A DNA stretch of 24,515 bases from assembly GCA_900404475.1 (NCBI GenBank), contig OUQQ01000278.1, positions 1 to 24,515 on the forward strand. Reading direction: 5' to 3'. The notes under the pieces are model-generated. The model made no database searches and was not told where the DNA came from. It was given only the letters and a program-made list of their open reading frames with translations. The stretch is from Spongospora subterranea (taxonomy: Eukaryota; Endomyxa; Phytomyxea; Plasmodiophorida; Plasmodiophoridae). Each line of letters starts with the position of its first letter. Positions within the stretch are counted from its first letter, which is position 1. The translations under genes and the position numbers were made by a program. Positions 1-11,752 of this stretch are shown one piece after another.

Positions 1-384
1 TTTGCACTAAAGTCAACAGCTCTACAAAACCTCTGGCCAGACCTTCTGTGCATTTGGGTGACATTCTAGAAAACTGCGTGTTGGCGCAACGATCGCCCGA
101 CCAGGCTCCGCAATTCAAAACCGGAAACGAATTTGGTCACGGAGTGTTCTAGAGTGAATGTATTGCCTGTAACAGGATCTGAGACTGTGATTATAAAGTA
201 CTTGATTGGCAAGTGGGCAGGGCAGAATCGGGCACAGGTTGGAGTCGCCTGCTGCACGGTCATCGCGTGTGGCCAAGGCGCCACCTCTGCCAAGACGGCA
301 CCATCACAATTCTGCTCGGGGCCACACGCTCTGTTTCGGCGGTTTCTGTGTCGTTTCTGCAGGTTCAGCGGGCAATCCTAGGAT
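1..384. other. Upstream region, no supported gene
   Basis: Several overlapping open frames exist on both strands, but none has convincing protein character or splice structure. The longest minus-strand frame (66-293) lacks an ATG and ends in a stop at 66. The stretch probably holds the 5' UTR and promoter of the gene starting at 385. I could not identify a TATA box or other defined motif. Confidence 0.4.
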
Positions 385-1203
385 ATGGACAACCGATCAC
401 TTTCTATCCTGGTTATTCTGTTCACAACCGCTCTGATTCACCGTTGTTCGTGTCAACAACCTGACGCTTCCTCGGATGATCAGAGTACTTACAAGACCCC
501 AAGTTCGATGATGTCAGCGTTGATCGCTTCCTTCACGATGATTGTGTCGTCCGAAATCGGCGACAAAACGTTCTTCATAGCCGCGATTATGTCGATGCGC
601 CATGACCGACGCATTGTTTTCTTGGGAGCGATAATGGCGCTTTTTGTGATGACAGTTCTGTCAGCTATTCTTGGGTCTGCTTTGCCGGCGTTATTACCTC
701 GGTTTTATACTCATATTGCCGCCATTTGCCTGTTCCTAGTGTTCGGCCTCAAACTGTTGAAGGACGCACTGTCGATATCGGATGATGATCTGCAAGGAGA
801 GATTGATGAGACCGAAGCTGAGGTCAACGCAATGTCGTCGAAGAGGACTGACGAGACTGATGATGATGATATGAATGAATTGGAATCCCAAACTGGCGTA
901 TCGCTTCATAGGAAAAAGAGTCATCTTGCGCTATCGACGAAATACATCTTAACTCAAGCATTCACCATGACATTTCTAGCGGAATGGGGCGACAGATCCC
1001 AGATTGCGACCATCGTCATGGCAGCCGATTCCAACCCATACGGCGTTGTGATTGGTGGCGTAATGGGGCACACATTCTGTACCTTGATGGCTGTGCTGGG
1101 GGGGAAGCTTCTTGCTGCTCGTATATCGGAAAGGACGGTTCATATTCTCGGCGGTGTGTTGTTCTTATTTTTCGCTGTACACTCCATCGTATCTGGTCAT
1201 TAA
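385..1203 (+). CDS. GDT1/TMEM165 (UPF0016) family cation transporter
   Basis: Intronless, 272 residues. The family is defined by two copies of the motif E-x-G-D-(K/R)-(T/S), and both are present: EIGDKT at residues 57-62 and EWGDRS at 200-205, each at the start of a transmembrane bundle. Residues 1-24 look like a signal peptide (hydrophobic core ending CSCQQ). An acidic hydrophilic loop with a DDDD run (about 132-180) separates the two halves, as in eukaryotic members. Known members are Golgi or vacuolar Mn2+/Ca2+ transporters needed for glycosylation and cation homeostasis; the compartment here is inferred. The start is the first ATG and precedes the signal peptide. The stop is 56 bp from the convergent stop of the next gene. 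Family assignment is strong; the exact substrate is not shown by the sequence. Confidence 0.93.
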   Translation: MDNRSLSILVILFTTALIHRCSCQQPDASSDDQSTYKTPSSMMSALIASFTMIVSSEIGDKTFFIAAIMSMRHDRRIVFLGAIMALFVMTVLSAILGSALPALLPRFYTHIAAICLFLVFGLKLLKDALSISDDDLQGEIDETEAEVNAMSSKRTDETDDDDMNELESQTGVSLHRKKSHLALSTKYILTQAFTMTFLAEWGDRSQIATIVMAADSNPYGVVIGGVMGHTFCTLMAVLGGKLLAARISERTVHILGGVLFLFFAVHSIVSGH

Positions 1204-1251
1204 CACTTCAAATCAATCTTCAGCCAATGTCAATATACAATCGCGCTTTTT

Positions 1252-1257
1252 TTTATT
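1252..1257 (-). promoter_or_regulatory. AATAAA-type poly(A) signal of the 1260-1994 gene
   Basis: Reading the minus strand, AATAAA follows the TAG stop within a few bases, inside an A-rich run. Both convergent genes must end their transcripts in this roughly 56 bp interval, so their 3' ends probably overlap. Confidence 0.5.
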
Positions 1258-1259
1258 TT

Positions 1260-1994
1260 CTACACGTTAAGATTATCTTGATCAGCCTGCCAATCATGAA
1301 TACTGATGTCAGCTCCGTAAACAGATTCCGTCGCCGAAGACCTTTTCAAATATGGGCCCATCCATGAAATTACGATGAATGAAGTCAATGAAACTAGAAC
1401 CGCCACTGACAGGAAAACATACGACAATGTGTCACGAAAGGTTAGAACCCGATAAATGCCAACATTATGAGTTAGGGTATAGGCGGCGTTGACCGGGATG
1501 TACGTCAGAACGATGGTTGGCCAGAATACGTGGCCCTTGATGAACAACGTGTCGGAAATCGTAAAGTCCACGATGAGCAGCGCCAGCGTCAGTCCATGGT
1601 CTGCGATGTTGCGAAACAGACGGAAGGTCGTCAGGTAGCCCGGGCGAATAAACGGGTGTATGGCAACCCAATACATGGCGCACACCATAATGTTGTTTGG
1701 AATGCAGATCTCGTTGAGGATGTAGGCCGATTGCTTGATAAATGCGGGGCAGAACGAGTATAGAGCGCAGCATGAGGTGAGAAAGTATGCGAGGTTCAGA
1801 ATCGACAGCCAATGCGTCAGGTACAATATGTAAGGTATATTCCCAACAGCCGTATAATCGATTATGATGGTAAACATTAAAAACATCGCGCAGGATGCCC
1901 GAAATAACGCCAGCCAGCGCCTGGACATGAAACGGCTGGACAATATAGACAGCGGAGATGCGTCGACATTACAACCTTTTTGGTATACAGTCAT
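1260..1994 (-). CDS. Multi-pass membrane protein, rolling-stone / FAR-17a-AIG1-like
   Basis: Single exon, 244 residues, with six or seven hydrophobic segments: about 28-50, 54-83, 97-118, 128-146, 152-172 and 186-211. The N-terminus is short and basic; the C-terminus is hydrophilic and acidic. The stretch YLTHW in the second helix and NIADHGLTLALLIVDF in the fourth resemble the 'YLTNW...HG(L)N...D' pattern of rolling-stone-like and FAR-17a/AIG1-like proteins. Those families include putative lipid hydrolases and membrane proteins of unknown role. The similarity is recognised by eye and is modest, so treat the family as tentative and the function as unknown. The start is the first ATG after an upstream stop. 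It converges with the GDT1-like gene. Confidence 0.72.
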   Translation of the reverse strand: MTVYQKGCNVDASPLSILSSRFMSRRWLALFRASCAMFLMFTIIIDYTAVGNIPYILYLTHWLSILNLAYFLTSCCALYSFCPAFIKQSAYILNEICIPNNIMVCAMYWVAIHPFIRPGYLTTFRLFRNIADHGLTLALLIVDFTISDTLFIKGHVFWPTIVLTYIPVNAAYTLTHNVGIYRVLTFRDTLSYVFLSVAVLVSLTSFIVISWMGPYLKRSSATESVYGADISIHDWQADQDNLNV

Positions 1995-2438
1995 TGGCCA
2001 AGACGATATGAAACCAGGCGACGGGCGAGTCCCTGGCGATAACTCGGGCAGCAGCGGTGACGTGGAATTATCAACCGTTGGCGTTCAGATAGAGGATCGT
2101 ATCCGAAAAAGGTCGAGATTAATGGGATGATGGGGCTCCCCCCAACGAAATTGTCACCGACCAACGACCTTGACTGACGCTACCCAACGCAACATGAACA
2201 TGACTTGCGCACTTGTTTGACTTTAGACAGTTGCGGAGTTTTGGGTGACCTTCTGACTCCTTCCTGTTGGTATTTTTGACTAAACCGTCCCGTGCTGTTA
2301 CATGACGGGAACCCTTTATGGCTTATCCGTTACACTTGTACTGGTCTATTTTTGGGGTTCACGATCGAGGGCCGTTTGGGAGGTTTGATCGACCAACGAC
2401 CGAGGGCCGGTTTGGGAAGAATGATAAATACACAGTGT
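1995..2438. other. Intergenic region: promoter side of 1260-1994, 3' side of NXF1-like gene
   Basis: About 440 bp without a supported gene. It contains a GC-rich imperfect direct repeat (2361-2425) and two exact copies of an 11-mer. Because both flanking genes are on the minus strand, this is upstream of the membrane-protein gene and downstream of the NXF1-like gene. Confidence 0.5.
2361..2425. repeat. Imperfect direct repeat, 29 and 30 bp
   Basis: Copies at 2361-2389 and 2396-2425 share CGAGGGCCG and TTTGGGA, with four mismatches and one gap. The 11-mer GACCAACGACC lies between and overlaps them (2391-2401) and also occurs at 2159-2169. This could be a duplicated regulatory element for the gene starting at 1994, or simple local duplication. 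Confidence 0.6.
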
Positions 2439-2443
2439 TTATT
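2438..2443 (-). promoter_or_regulatory. AATAAA overlapping the NXF1-like stop codon
   Basis: On the minus strand the hexamer AATAAA contains the TAA stop itself. If used, it would give an almost absent 3' UTR; another signal further downstream is possible. Confidence 0.35.
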
Positions 2444-4344
2444 GAGCCGGGGTAGATTGTATTCTCTGTAAAGCGATTTGAGGGTCTCCTCCAGCGTTGA
2501 CTAATTCGTCGTAGGCCCTGGTGGCAGGACAACCGCTATGCTGAGCAAGCTGAAGGACGAGGTCGCTTGATGGAGGGCACGGCGTGATGGAACTGCTATC
2601 CAGCACGTGTAGATGGTCGTTGCTGATCAGCCAACCGCCCCCGCTCTGGGCCATTATGAACACGCGATGGAACTCACGCAGGACTTTAGAGGTTGACGAC
2701 CCTTCCATGAACTGACCGGTTAGGGCAATCACAATTAAATTGGCTCCCAGCGCTGATACGTCCGCCACTAACTAACAGAGGACATGTTAAATGCGTCTGG
2801 AATTGTCGGCCCGTATACTCAGTACCGTTTGTGGAAGATTGTGCATCTGTGGTAATGCTTTCAACACCGTTAAGATTTCCTGTTTCCCACGCTTCAAAGC
2901 ACCTTGACGGGCATGAAAACCGGACAGTTTCGATAGATTACGACTTGGAGAATATCGCTGACGAAGTTGTGGATCATCAATGGTAAGAGAAAAGTGTGCG
3001 GTATCCATATAAAAAGGCATTAGAGCATCACGAGACGAAGACTGGACCTATATCAACGCAATGGTCAATATTCGCAATTTATGCGAAATTAACATAGCCA
3101 GCGACCTCGAAGTATTTCATGATGATGGATTTGGCAAGCGGCTCAATTTGTGGTGGATCAAACGATGAACCCAATGGTGACGGAAGTGCTGGATCAGTAT
3201 ATCTTGGGGCGGATAACTGCATGAACGACTCGCATGGTTGCCCATTGATCAGCCGCAATGACGGGAACTTGACGCTGACTAGATGGCCGGTAACCGCAGG
3301 CGACAGCGATGGTAGCGAATTCCCTGAGAATGTAAAATGCTCATCGGCGACGGCGCCGGACTACCAGAGAGAAACACCAACCGGTTAATATGAGCTCCAG
3401 CAGGTTGTTTGAGTACGCCCTAAGATGGTCGAGCTCGTCCAGAGCGTCCAGCTTATTATCTGCCAGCGATAGATTGATGATTGCAGGTGCGGCAGACGCC
3501 AGACCGTCATACGCAGCTAACGAGCGGATGTGATTGTTATCCAAGCGAAGGGTTTTGATCGATCGGCAATTCGCCTTGATGATGTCGCAGATACGATCGA
3601 CGAACCCCTTGTCGTTGAAATCAGCGGCGGGAATGATCGACGACAGCCCAGATATGGCATTGTTCAGATCAAGAAACGGCTGAGGTGTTGCCGAGTATTT
3701 CGATCCGATAAATGTCAATAGTGCAGCCTGCTCCTCTGGTGTACACCGGAAATCCGACACCAATGCGATGGTTAACCGAACACCAAACAGGGTTAGGTTA
3801 CGCTGGCGAAGTATACACGATGTCTCCGAGGACGAATCAAACGTTCTGCGAAAGGAATTCAGAAAATCTTTTGTGGTGATTGGTTCATGAAAAGGTGTCT
3901 CACAGAATAATGGAATTATCCGAGCGAATGTCGGCATGAGACCATCTAATCTGACGATGGGTTGCGGTGCTCAACATCTTCCCGAGATCGCTGAGCAATG
4001 GCCGCTCCTTTAACCCCGTTATCTGGGTACAAACAGCATATCAGCAACACATCTGTATAAACGGTGAACGGTTGATATCATCGTTGCGGAACGAACAGGC
4101 AATAACAGCAATACGATATGGTCTACGATAATACCTTAATGGTGGACTTCTTGGACCTATGATAATGACCGGATTTGGACTTGGAGGAATTACCGGCCGA
4201 CCTGCCGGATCTGGACCATGATGACGACATGCCCTGAACGAGACGCCGGCCCTGGCGAGAACCCGATCTTGCACGATAGTTCCGATTCGCAGGATCAGGA
4301 TAATGACGATCCGCGGACTTGGACCGCGGCCGGCCATGGGCCAT
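2439..4344 (-). CDS. NXF1/Mex67-like mRNA export receptor, six exons
   Basis: Model: complement join(2439..2767, 2819..3047, 3094..3323, 3382..3845, 3904..4022, 4135..4344), 526 residues, frame preserved across every junction. Introns are 51, 46, 58, 58 and 112 nt. Domain order matches NXF1/TAP/Mex67: a basic Ser/Arg/Gly-rich N-terminus (1-66), an RRM-like fold (about 67-138, ending FGVRLTIAL), leucine-rich repeats (about 190-310, e.g. IKTLRLDNNHIRSL then INLSLADNKLDAL), an NTF2-like domain (about 335-485) and a C-terminal UBA-like TAP-C domain (about 487-526). The family carries spliced mRNPs through the nuclear pore, with p15/Mtr2 bound to the NTF2-like domain. The 112-nt first intron is the least certain junction; the donor at 3093 (GTTAAT) is weak. 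The start is the first ATG in frame, with a stop just upstream. Confidence 0.88.
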
Positions 4345-4492
4345 GCATGACTACCTAGAACAGTGATGGGAGTTGCGCCATCAACGTGACGCCAAGTCAG
4401 TGACAGCGCCAGACTGGTCGTCGCCTCCGACTTCAATAACCCTTGGCGATTACGACCCCGTTTCCGAATGTGATTATGAGTCATCGCATCGG

Positions 4493-5544
4493 TCAATTGG
4501 TGCTTTGATCGTTTTCGCCGTGTTCGTTCTTCGACTTCGGGCAAATCCGAGTCCGGCTGTTGTTGACTTGGTTAAGAATAACCTCTACCTCAGACCGGTG
4601 TAAATGAGGAAACTGTACCGGATTTTGCAAGGCGATTCTGGAAATCTGTCAGGATAACAATGTAGTCCCATTGTTGTTGAACTTACAGCGGAAGGAAACG
4701 CCTCTTCGCGACGTTTCCTGCGCGTGCGTTCAAACGCGGCTTTCGAGTGATCATTGATCATCGGTCGTCGTTCAGAAATTTTCAGGATTTCCAATGAGAC
4801 ATGGCGTTATTCTCCAGTCTGAAACGTCTTTAACGACTCGATCATCGTTCACATTCACGTGGCTGGTCATCAATTCCTGTGATTTGGATGAATTCTCCAG
4901 AAATTGAATTTCCAACTGTACGTGGTATTCTCCTAATGCGACCTGTATCTGAATTTCCAGGTTCCAGCGATGAGTGTTGGTTTAATACACTGGTAGATAT
5001 ATCCCGATCAATTGTTTCCCTTCAACAAATCAATCACAGCTGCGGCGATGATTTTTTTGACGACAATACGATCTTGATCGTCAACGCTATCGTCCAGTAA
5101 TGATCTCACCATACCACACTTAACAAACAGTGGACGCCTCAGCGTGAACCGTTTTTCTTCAATGATATTTCAGGGGCATCCAGCTATTGAACGTGTTGAT
5201 ATTGATCCCGGCTATTGAACATGTTAGCTCCATATCCAAATTTTCACCCGATTCACGAATATGGCCAAAAATGCTTTCGATCGCCTTTCCCACGTCATTG
5301 TTCGATAAAAACATCAGTCTAGCCATCGTAGCAGTTCCTTCATCGGCCGACGACACAATTGACAATGGCATGGGTCAATGGCGACGTCATCAGGTATTGT
5401 TGGTTTGTGAAGGGCACAGAATTGGGATGGCGGGGAGTGCAGATAGAGCTGAGGGAACATCTCAGGACGACCTAACCGAGCAACGCCCTGGCCTCACCAT
5501 TGTGCCGCTGCTCTTGACCATCTCTGATCATCGGTAGTCGACAT
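4493..5544 (-). CDS. Unidentified spliced gene; exon structure unresolved
   Basis: Several minus-strand segments look coding but lie in different frames joined by plausible short introns. The clearest are: a C-terminal exon 4493-4645 preceded by a consensus GTAAGT...ACAG intron (4646-4686, 41 nt); a basic segment reading ERTRRKRREE just upstream of it; a segment around 4990-5150 with MVRSLLDDSVDDQDRIVVKK; and one around 5220-5370 with LMFLSNNDVGKAIESIFGH, faintly like the end of a UBA-type helix. A possible start is the ATG at 5544 (MSTTDDQRW) with a GTGAGG donor shortly after; ATG 5371 is an alternative. I do not recognise the protein. It lies 148 bp upstream of the NXF1-like gene, in the same orientation. 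It may be continuous with the coding-like region to its right. Confidence 0.45.
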
Positions 5545-6290
5545 GAGGCAACGCTTTGTTGGGTGAATATACCGTCAATCCCAACGACACACACCGAACG
5601 CGGTGATCTATGTGAGTTTTGTCCAACGAGTACTGGCGAATTTTTTGGTCAACGAACAATTGACCTAACATTAAAGGGTGGATGTCATTCGTGATAAGGT
5701 GATTATTTCGTGAGCTGTTTCATTTGTTGATTACCGTAATCAGAAACGGAGTATCGGCTCTTCCACAAAGTGGAGTGAACTCTGCACCAGCTGGACGAGC
5801 TATGTTTTTCGATCGGAACTTGCCTTGTTCGATTGTCCACAAATAAAGATGTTGCGTTGATCTGACAGGGAAACAAGTGCCCCGACTTTGCTTCAACGCA
5901 TCTGGGCGCGTTCAACGAATTCGTACAAAGTGCCCGCTTCGCCATCGATCATGAAGATAATCGGTCTTCATTATGCTGGAAGTGATCATCTCCATCACCA
6001 TTATTCTCAACAGATTATCAATTTGTTATTGCAGATCGAGGTTGAGGTTGTTCCTATAAAGTTGCAGAAGGTGATCCAGAAACTAAACGACGTCAATCCA
6101 TTCCCTGCACCAGTTGTGAAATGTTGATCGGATCTGTAGGAACTCTGCAATGCCCCTGAGTAATTCTTGTTCCCGTTCATATGATCTTTTTTTTTTTGGA
6201 AAGTTCGTGGTTATTTTGGAAAACGGGATTGGTTTTGGAGATGAAGAGGACTGAGCGCGTATCAAGCGATGGTTGGATTATATTTATGGG
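5528..6290 (-). pseudogene. Coding-like region broken by in-frame stops; pseudogene or unresolved exons
   Basis: On the minus strand, long stretches have protein-like composition but are interrupted about every 20-60 codons. One frame includes YEREQELLRGIAEFLQIRS and then continues through a TAG and a TAA into LDHLLQLYRNNLNLDL and MVMEMITSSIMKTDYLHD. Another includes IIFMIDGEAGTLYEFVERAQ. A third includes LGQLFVDQKIRQYSLDKTH and ends at 5528. No ATG-led model joined all of these with acceptable splice sites. It could be the 5' part of the gene at 4493-5544, a separate multi-exon gene, or a decaying copy. A plus-strand frame (5888-6127) spans the same interval and cannot be fully excluded. Function unknown. 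Confidence 0.35.
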
Positions 6291-6303
6291 GATATTGGCA
6301 TTA

Positions 6304-8251
<1,948 letters not shown>

Positions 8252-8394
8252 TTTGTGCTATGAACGATTTCCAATCAACCAGTACTTGTGATCAATATCG
8301 CCAATAAAGTATCTTAACACACAGATTGAGGCAGTTTACAGCGATTCATGTCCGGAATGGTTGTTATATTTAAATTTGTGAGATCATCAGTGTA

Positions 8395-8400
8395 TTTATT
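8395..8400 (-). promoter_or_regulatory. AATAAA poly(A) signal of the cullin gene
   Basis: AATAAA on the minus strand, 19 nt past the cullin TAA stop. The whole gap to the kinase start codon is 167 bp, so it must hold both the cullin 3' end and the kinase promoter. Confidence 0.6.
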
Positions 8401-8418
8401 AGTTAATGGGTTTATGGT

Positions 8419-11023
8419 TTAAGCGACGTAACGGAATGTGCCGGTATTAGCGGGATCCCGTTCGAGATATTCTCGGTCTAAAAGACTGCTAATCCGTTTG
8501 TGAATTTGTTCAATAGGAATGGGGAAATCCGCTTGCTCAAGACAATACGCAATGAGATGCGTTTGGGAGCACACTTTCAACTCCTTCATGCGCCTAACAA
8601 GTATCGCGTCGATCTGGTACATCCGATCTGAAACTACTTGCGCTGCCACATCTTGCGATTCGACTTTACATTCCGCTGGTTTCGATAGTAAAATTACGCG
8701 GAATGCGGGACTATCAAATTGCTTGTTTACTTGAAATTCGTCAGACTCAACAACCTATATAAATAATTAGCTTGAATGTATCACCAACACAACTGATGAA
8801 CTTAACTGGTCCTTTCTTCCGTTTTTTCAAGACCCGCAACTTTTGCTTGCAAAGAGAACTTAAAGTGTGCTTCAACATTTCGTCCCAAATACTAGTTTTG
8901 TCCTTGATGGTCTTATACGATTGAACTTCGGTTCCATCGTTGAAAGATAATAAAACCAGAGCTTGATAAACAGTAACAACAAGATCCTTTCGAACGTGAG
9001 AAAATTGCCCACGCAATACACAATGAGCTTCATTATAAACCCATGAAAGCTTGCGACCATTGTGGCGTTTGCAATAAAACTTGTTGAACTCTTCTGCACG
9101 ATTTTCGATTTCAGATGGAATTCTTAATGGAACAGCTGGAGTTTGATTCATCGATGGGGGCCAATGAGGTGTCGTCAGAACGCTGACATTGAAATCGACC
9201 GTCGCCAAATCCATGTCCCTTTGCTGGCGAAATTCCTTGAACAAATCAGTCGACAGCTCCATGTCCTTGAACATTCCTTCCAATTTTGTTGTGAATAATG
9301 CACCACATTCCAGCCGCAGCTTGCTAATAAACCAGAAATTAGGATTGTACCAAACATTGTTTGAAGATATACCTTATCATATTTACTTCTGCTTGCCAAC
9401 TGCAAGATGTAGATAATAAAAGTCTCTGAGCAAGATCAGTTTTATAAAATGCTTCAAACATATCTTTGCCGTGGATGAACTTGAACAAAACCATGCAGCG
9501 ATTGAGCTGAATTTCTAGGTCATTATCCTGAAAATTCCTAGCATCAAACGCGATGCTATGAAACACAACTATGGCTGAAAAACCTGTAGTTCAGCATGAC
9601 CTTGCAGCAACCAATCGATATGTTTGGATAGTAATTCGGCAGGCACATTGCCTCGCGATCTGAAAACGCTTTCGAATGCATCCTTGCAGGCATGCTGTAA
9701 ATCGCTGGCCATATCGCCCTATAAAGAATTTGAGAAATTCAACAGGCAAAGAATCAACTCTAGAACATACGGCATCGTGAACAACAGAGTCGATATTGTC
9801 CTTGAATAAACTGATCTGATCGATGATGTCATTATGCCCGATTACATTTGAGGTCGATGGGTCCTGAGGCTGCATAATGCGGGTACCGCCTTCAATAATG
9901 TATTCATGAAAAGCGCGACGAATGCTAGATTGGCCCTTGACGCGACACGCGAGTTGTAGAAATAAGCAAAGTGCATTCAAAGACAAAGGAAGAGAGGACA
10001 TCAACTCATTGAATCCAGAGGATATCAAGGTCTGGGATATTAACAAATGAAAACCTTTACTATACCGAGGAAAACGAGTATTTGTACCTGTAAGTGGTTT
10101 GCAAATAGCGCCTTCTCAGCGGCATGTATGGTTGGCGACAGTGTTTGGGGTAGCATATAGGCGTGAATACGAGCAACTTCGTGGTCTAGTCTTGCCTGAA
10201 CATGGTGTAAATATGCCACAACGTCTAGATCCAAAGACGAACACATCGACATTCCTTCCTCCTCATAAAACCTGTTGGGCGCCTTTTAACAATATTTTGA
10301 ACGCAATGTCACCGTATTACTGGCTAGTTTCTGTGATAAACTCGGTCTCAATTACGGAGTACAAATTAAGATCTCTGGTCATTGTCGTGATTTGCTTCAA
10401 CAAATCTGCATGATCAGGAATGGAAGCAGTCCCTTGACGTTCGCATTTTACCCTGGCCAGAACAGACGAGACGGTACGTGGCCAAGCATTGCCACTCAGC
10501 AGTTCGTTTCTGAACAGGTCTCTACCTAAAATGGCCAGACTGCCAGGCTTTTTACATGTGCGATCGAGATAAAGGTATATCGCAATGATGGTTTGCATCT
10601 GATTGCAGTGTTTACTCCAAACCGAGTTCACTTGCTCAAGCGGGTCCGAGACGGTACATTCATGAAGAGTTTGCAGCATTTCCTTACAGTGTTGTTGATA
10701 ATATGCACGCATTCGATCGTACACATCCGAATCATGATCTGCGTCAAGAAATTAAAGTACCCACAACCGACACAGCAGAGATTATAACCTAATATGCAAA
10801 GGTTCTGAACATATTTGTAAAGAACCTCGCGTCCCCTGCATTGGCCGTTGTTTGAGCTGGTGATTTCTATCAGCGCATTCGCAAGCGCTTCAAACGCCGC
10901 GTTGGCGTAAGGTGCTTCATCAGGAGGTTCCCATTGCCCCATGACCGATATTGTAAAGGGTTGGCCTACGCGAGGTTCCAGTATGATATCCTCATCGCTG
11001 CGCTGCTTGCGCTTCTTCACCAT
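8419..11023 (-). CDS. CUL4-like cullin, ubiquitin-ligase scaffold, eight exons
   Basis: Model: complement join(8419..8754, 8807..9323, 9373..9527, 9584..9718, 9771..10031, 10088..10271, 10321..10738, 10789..11023), 746 residues, close to animal CUL4 length. Introns are 52, 49, 56, 52, 56, 49 and 50 nt, and frames agree at all seven junctions. CUL4-like stretches run throughout: the N-terminal repeat with IAIYLYLDRTC, then FKFIHGKDMFEAFYK, then LEGMFKDMELS in the cullin homology domain. The C-terminal winged helix ends FRYVA, with the expected NEDD8-acceptor lysine at about 692 (LVRRMKELK). The N-terminus carries a basic patch KKRKQR that could be a nuclear signal. CUL4 holds DDB1 at its N-terminus and the RBX1 RING protein at its C-terminus to form CRL4 ligases acting in DNA repair, replication and chromatin. 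A CUL3-type assignment is less likely. Confidence 0.93.
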
Positions 11024-11551
11024 CGCCCAACGAATGGCCCAGCCCCAGTTAGGATCAACAAAACACGAAAGTCAGCTCTGGAACGATCTACCAATAGGTT
11101 AATGATCTAACTGAACATTGCGGACATTATTTGAAAAGGTGATGAGTACAAGCGACTGTAGAACATGTTTCATTTGTTATATGTTTCAGTTCATGCTCAA
11201 CGATACGAGTAATGAACAGCGCCACGTAGATTAGATCGGGTCATCGCGCCCGTCATCATCCATGACCGGTCGTGGATCAGCTTATCGATATTTTGGCCAA
11301 TGCACCCCAAACGTGCAGGGATCCTAAGATCTCTGCAAGAACTCGGAATTGACTTGCTGTGATGATGCTCAGAGAACTAGGATTTATTTATTGCTGATCA
11401 CATCTCTTACACGAAACTTCGTTGGTGTAGATCCAATACACGGATTTGTGTCGTTTTGGAAATCGTACTGAGAACTTTGCTTTGATTTTTTTCACGAAAT
11501 TCTACAGTATTACACAACAAATTATCTTGTCTCGCTTATTCGTACTAATCA
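11024..11551. other. Intergenic, nothing recognised
   Basis: About 530 bp upstream of the cullin start with no convincing reading frame, RNA gene or repeat on either strand. It presumably includes the cullin promoter. Confidence 0.4.
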
Positions 11552-11752
11552 TCAAATTTGTTCATCTGCTCCCAATTTTCTAGGAAAGCGGCGCTGTTGG
11601 TGATAACGATGGTCTGTTTTTGACAATTCAAGAAATTCGTCATACCGTTCAATATCGGTAAGTTTATTGGGACCAACTTGCGGTCTTGAGTATCGGCCAT
11701 TCCTTTTCTGCTGCCTCCTAAGATTTCGGATCATCAAAGCCCATTGACCCAA
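11552..11752 (-). CDS. Small unidentified basic protein or last exon
   Basis: An open frame rich in Arg, Gln and Lys ends with a stop at 11552. It contains IRNLRRQQKRNGRYSRP and then a more acidic stretch with ERYDEFLELSKTDHRYH. The frame stays open upstream to about 11798 without an ATG, through a hydrophobic stretch (WFRICFLGQWALMI). It could therefore be the last exon of a short spliced gene whose first exon lies around 11800-11990. I do not recognise the protein. Confidence 0.4.
   Translation of the reverse strand: MGQWALMIRNLRRQQKRNGRYSRPQVGPNKLTDIERYDEFLELSKTDHRYHQQRRFPRKLGADEQI

Noticed and set aside
66..293. Minus-strand frame with a stretch (YFIITVSDPVTGNTFTLEHS) faintly like a PX domain
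   Set aside because: No ATG, no splice model, missing the PX basic and proline motifs, and ends abruptly. Similarity is too weak to call.
133..464. Overlapping plus-strand frames before the GDT1-like gene
   Set aside because: Three frames are open at once, with composition typical of chance in GC-balanced DNA; no domain or splice support.
5528..6290. Stop-codon reassignment (TAA/TAG read as amino acid)
   Set aside because: The cullin, NXF1-like, cyclin and GDT1-like genes end at TAA, and the membrane and acidic proteins at TAG, exactly where their families or models should end. The standard code applies.
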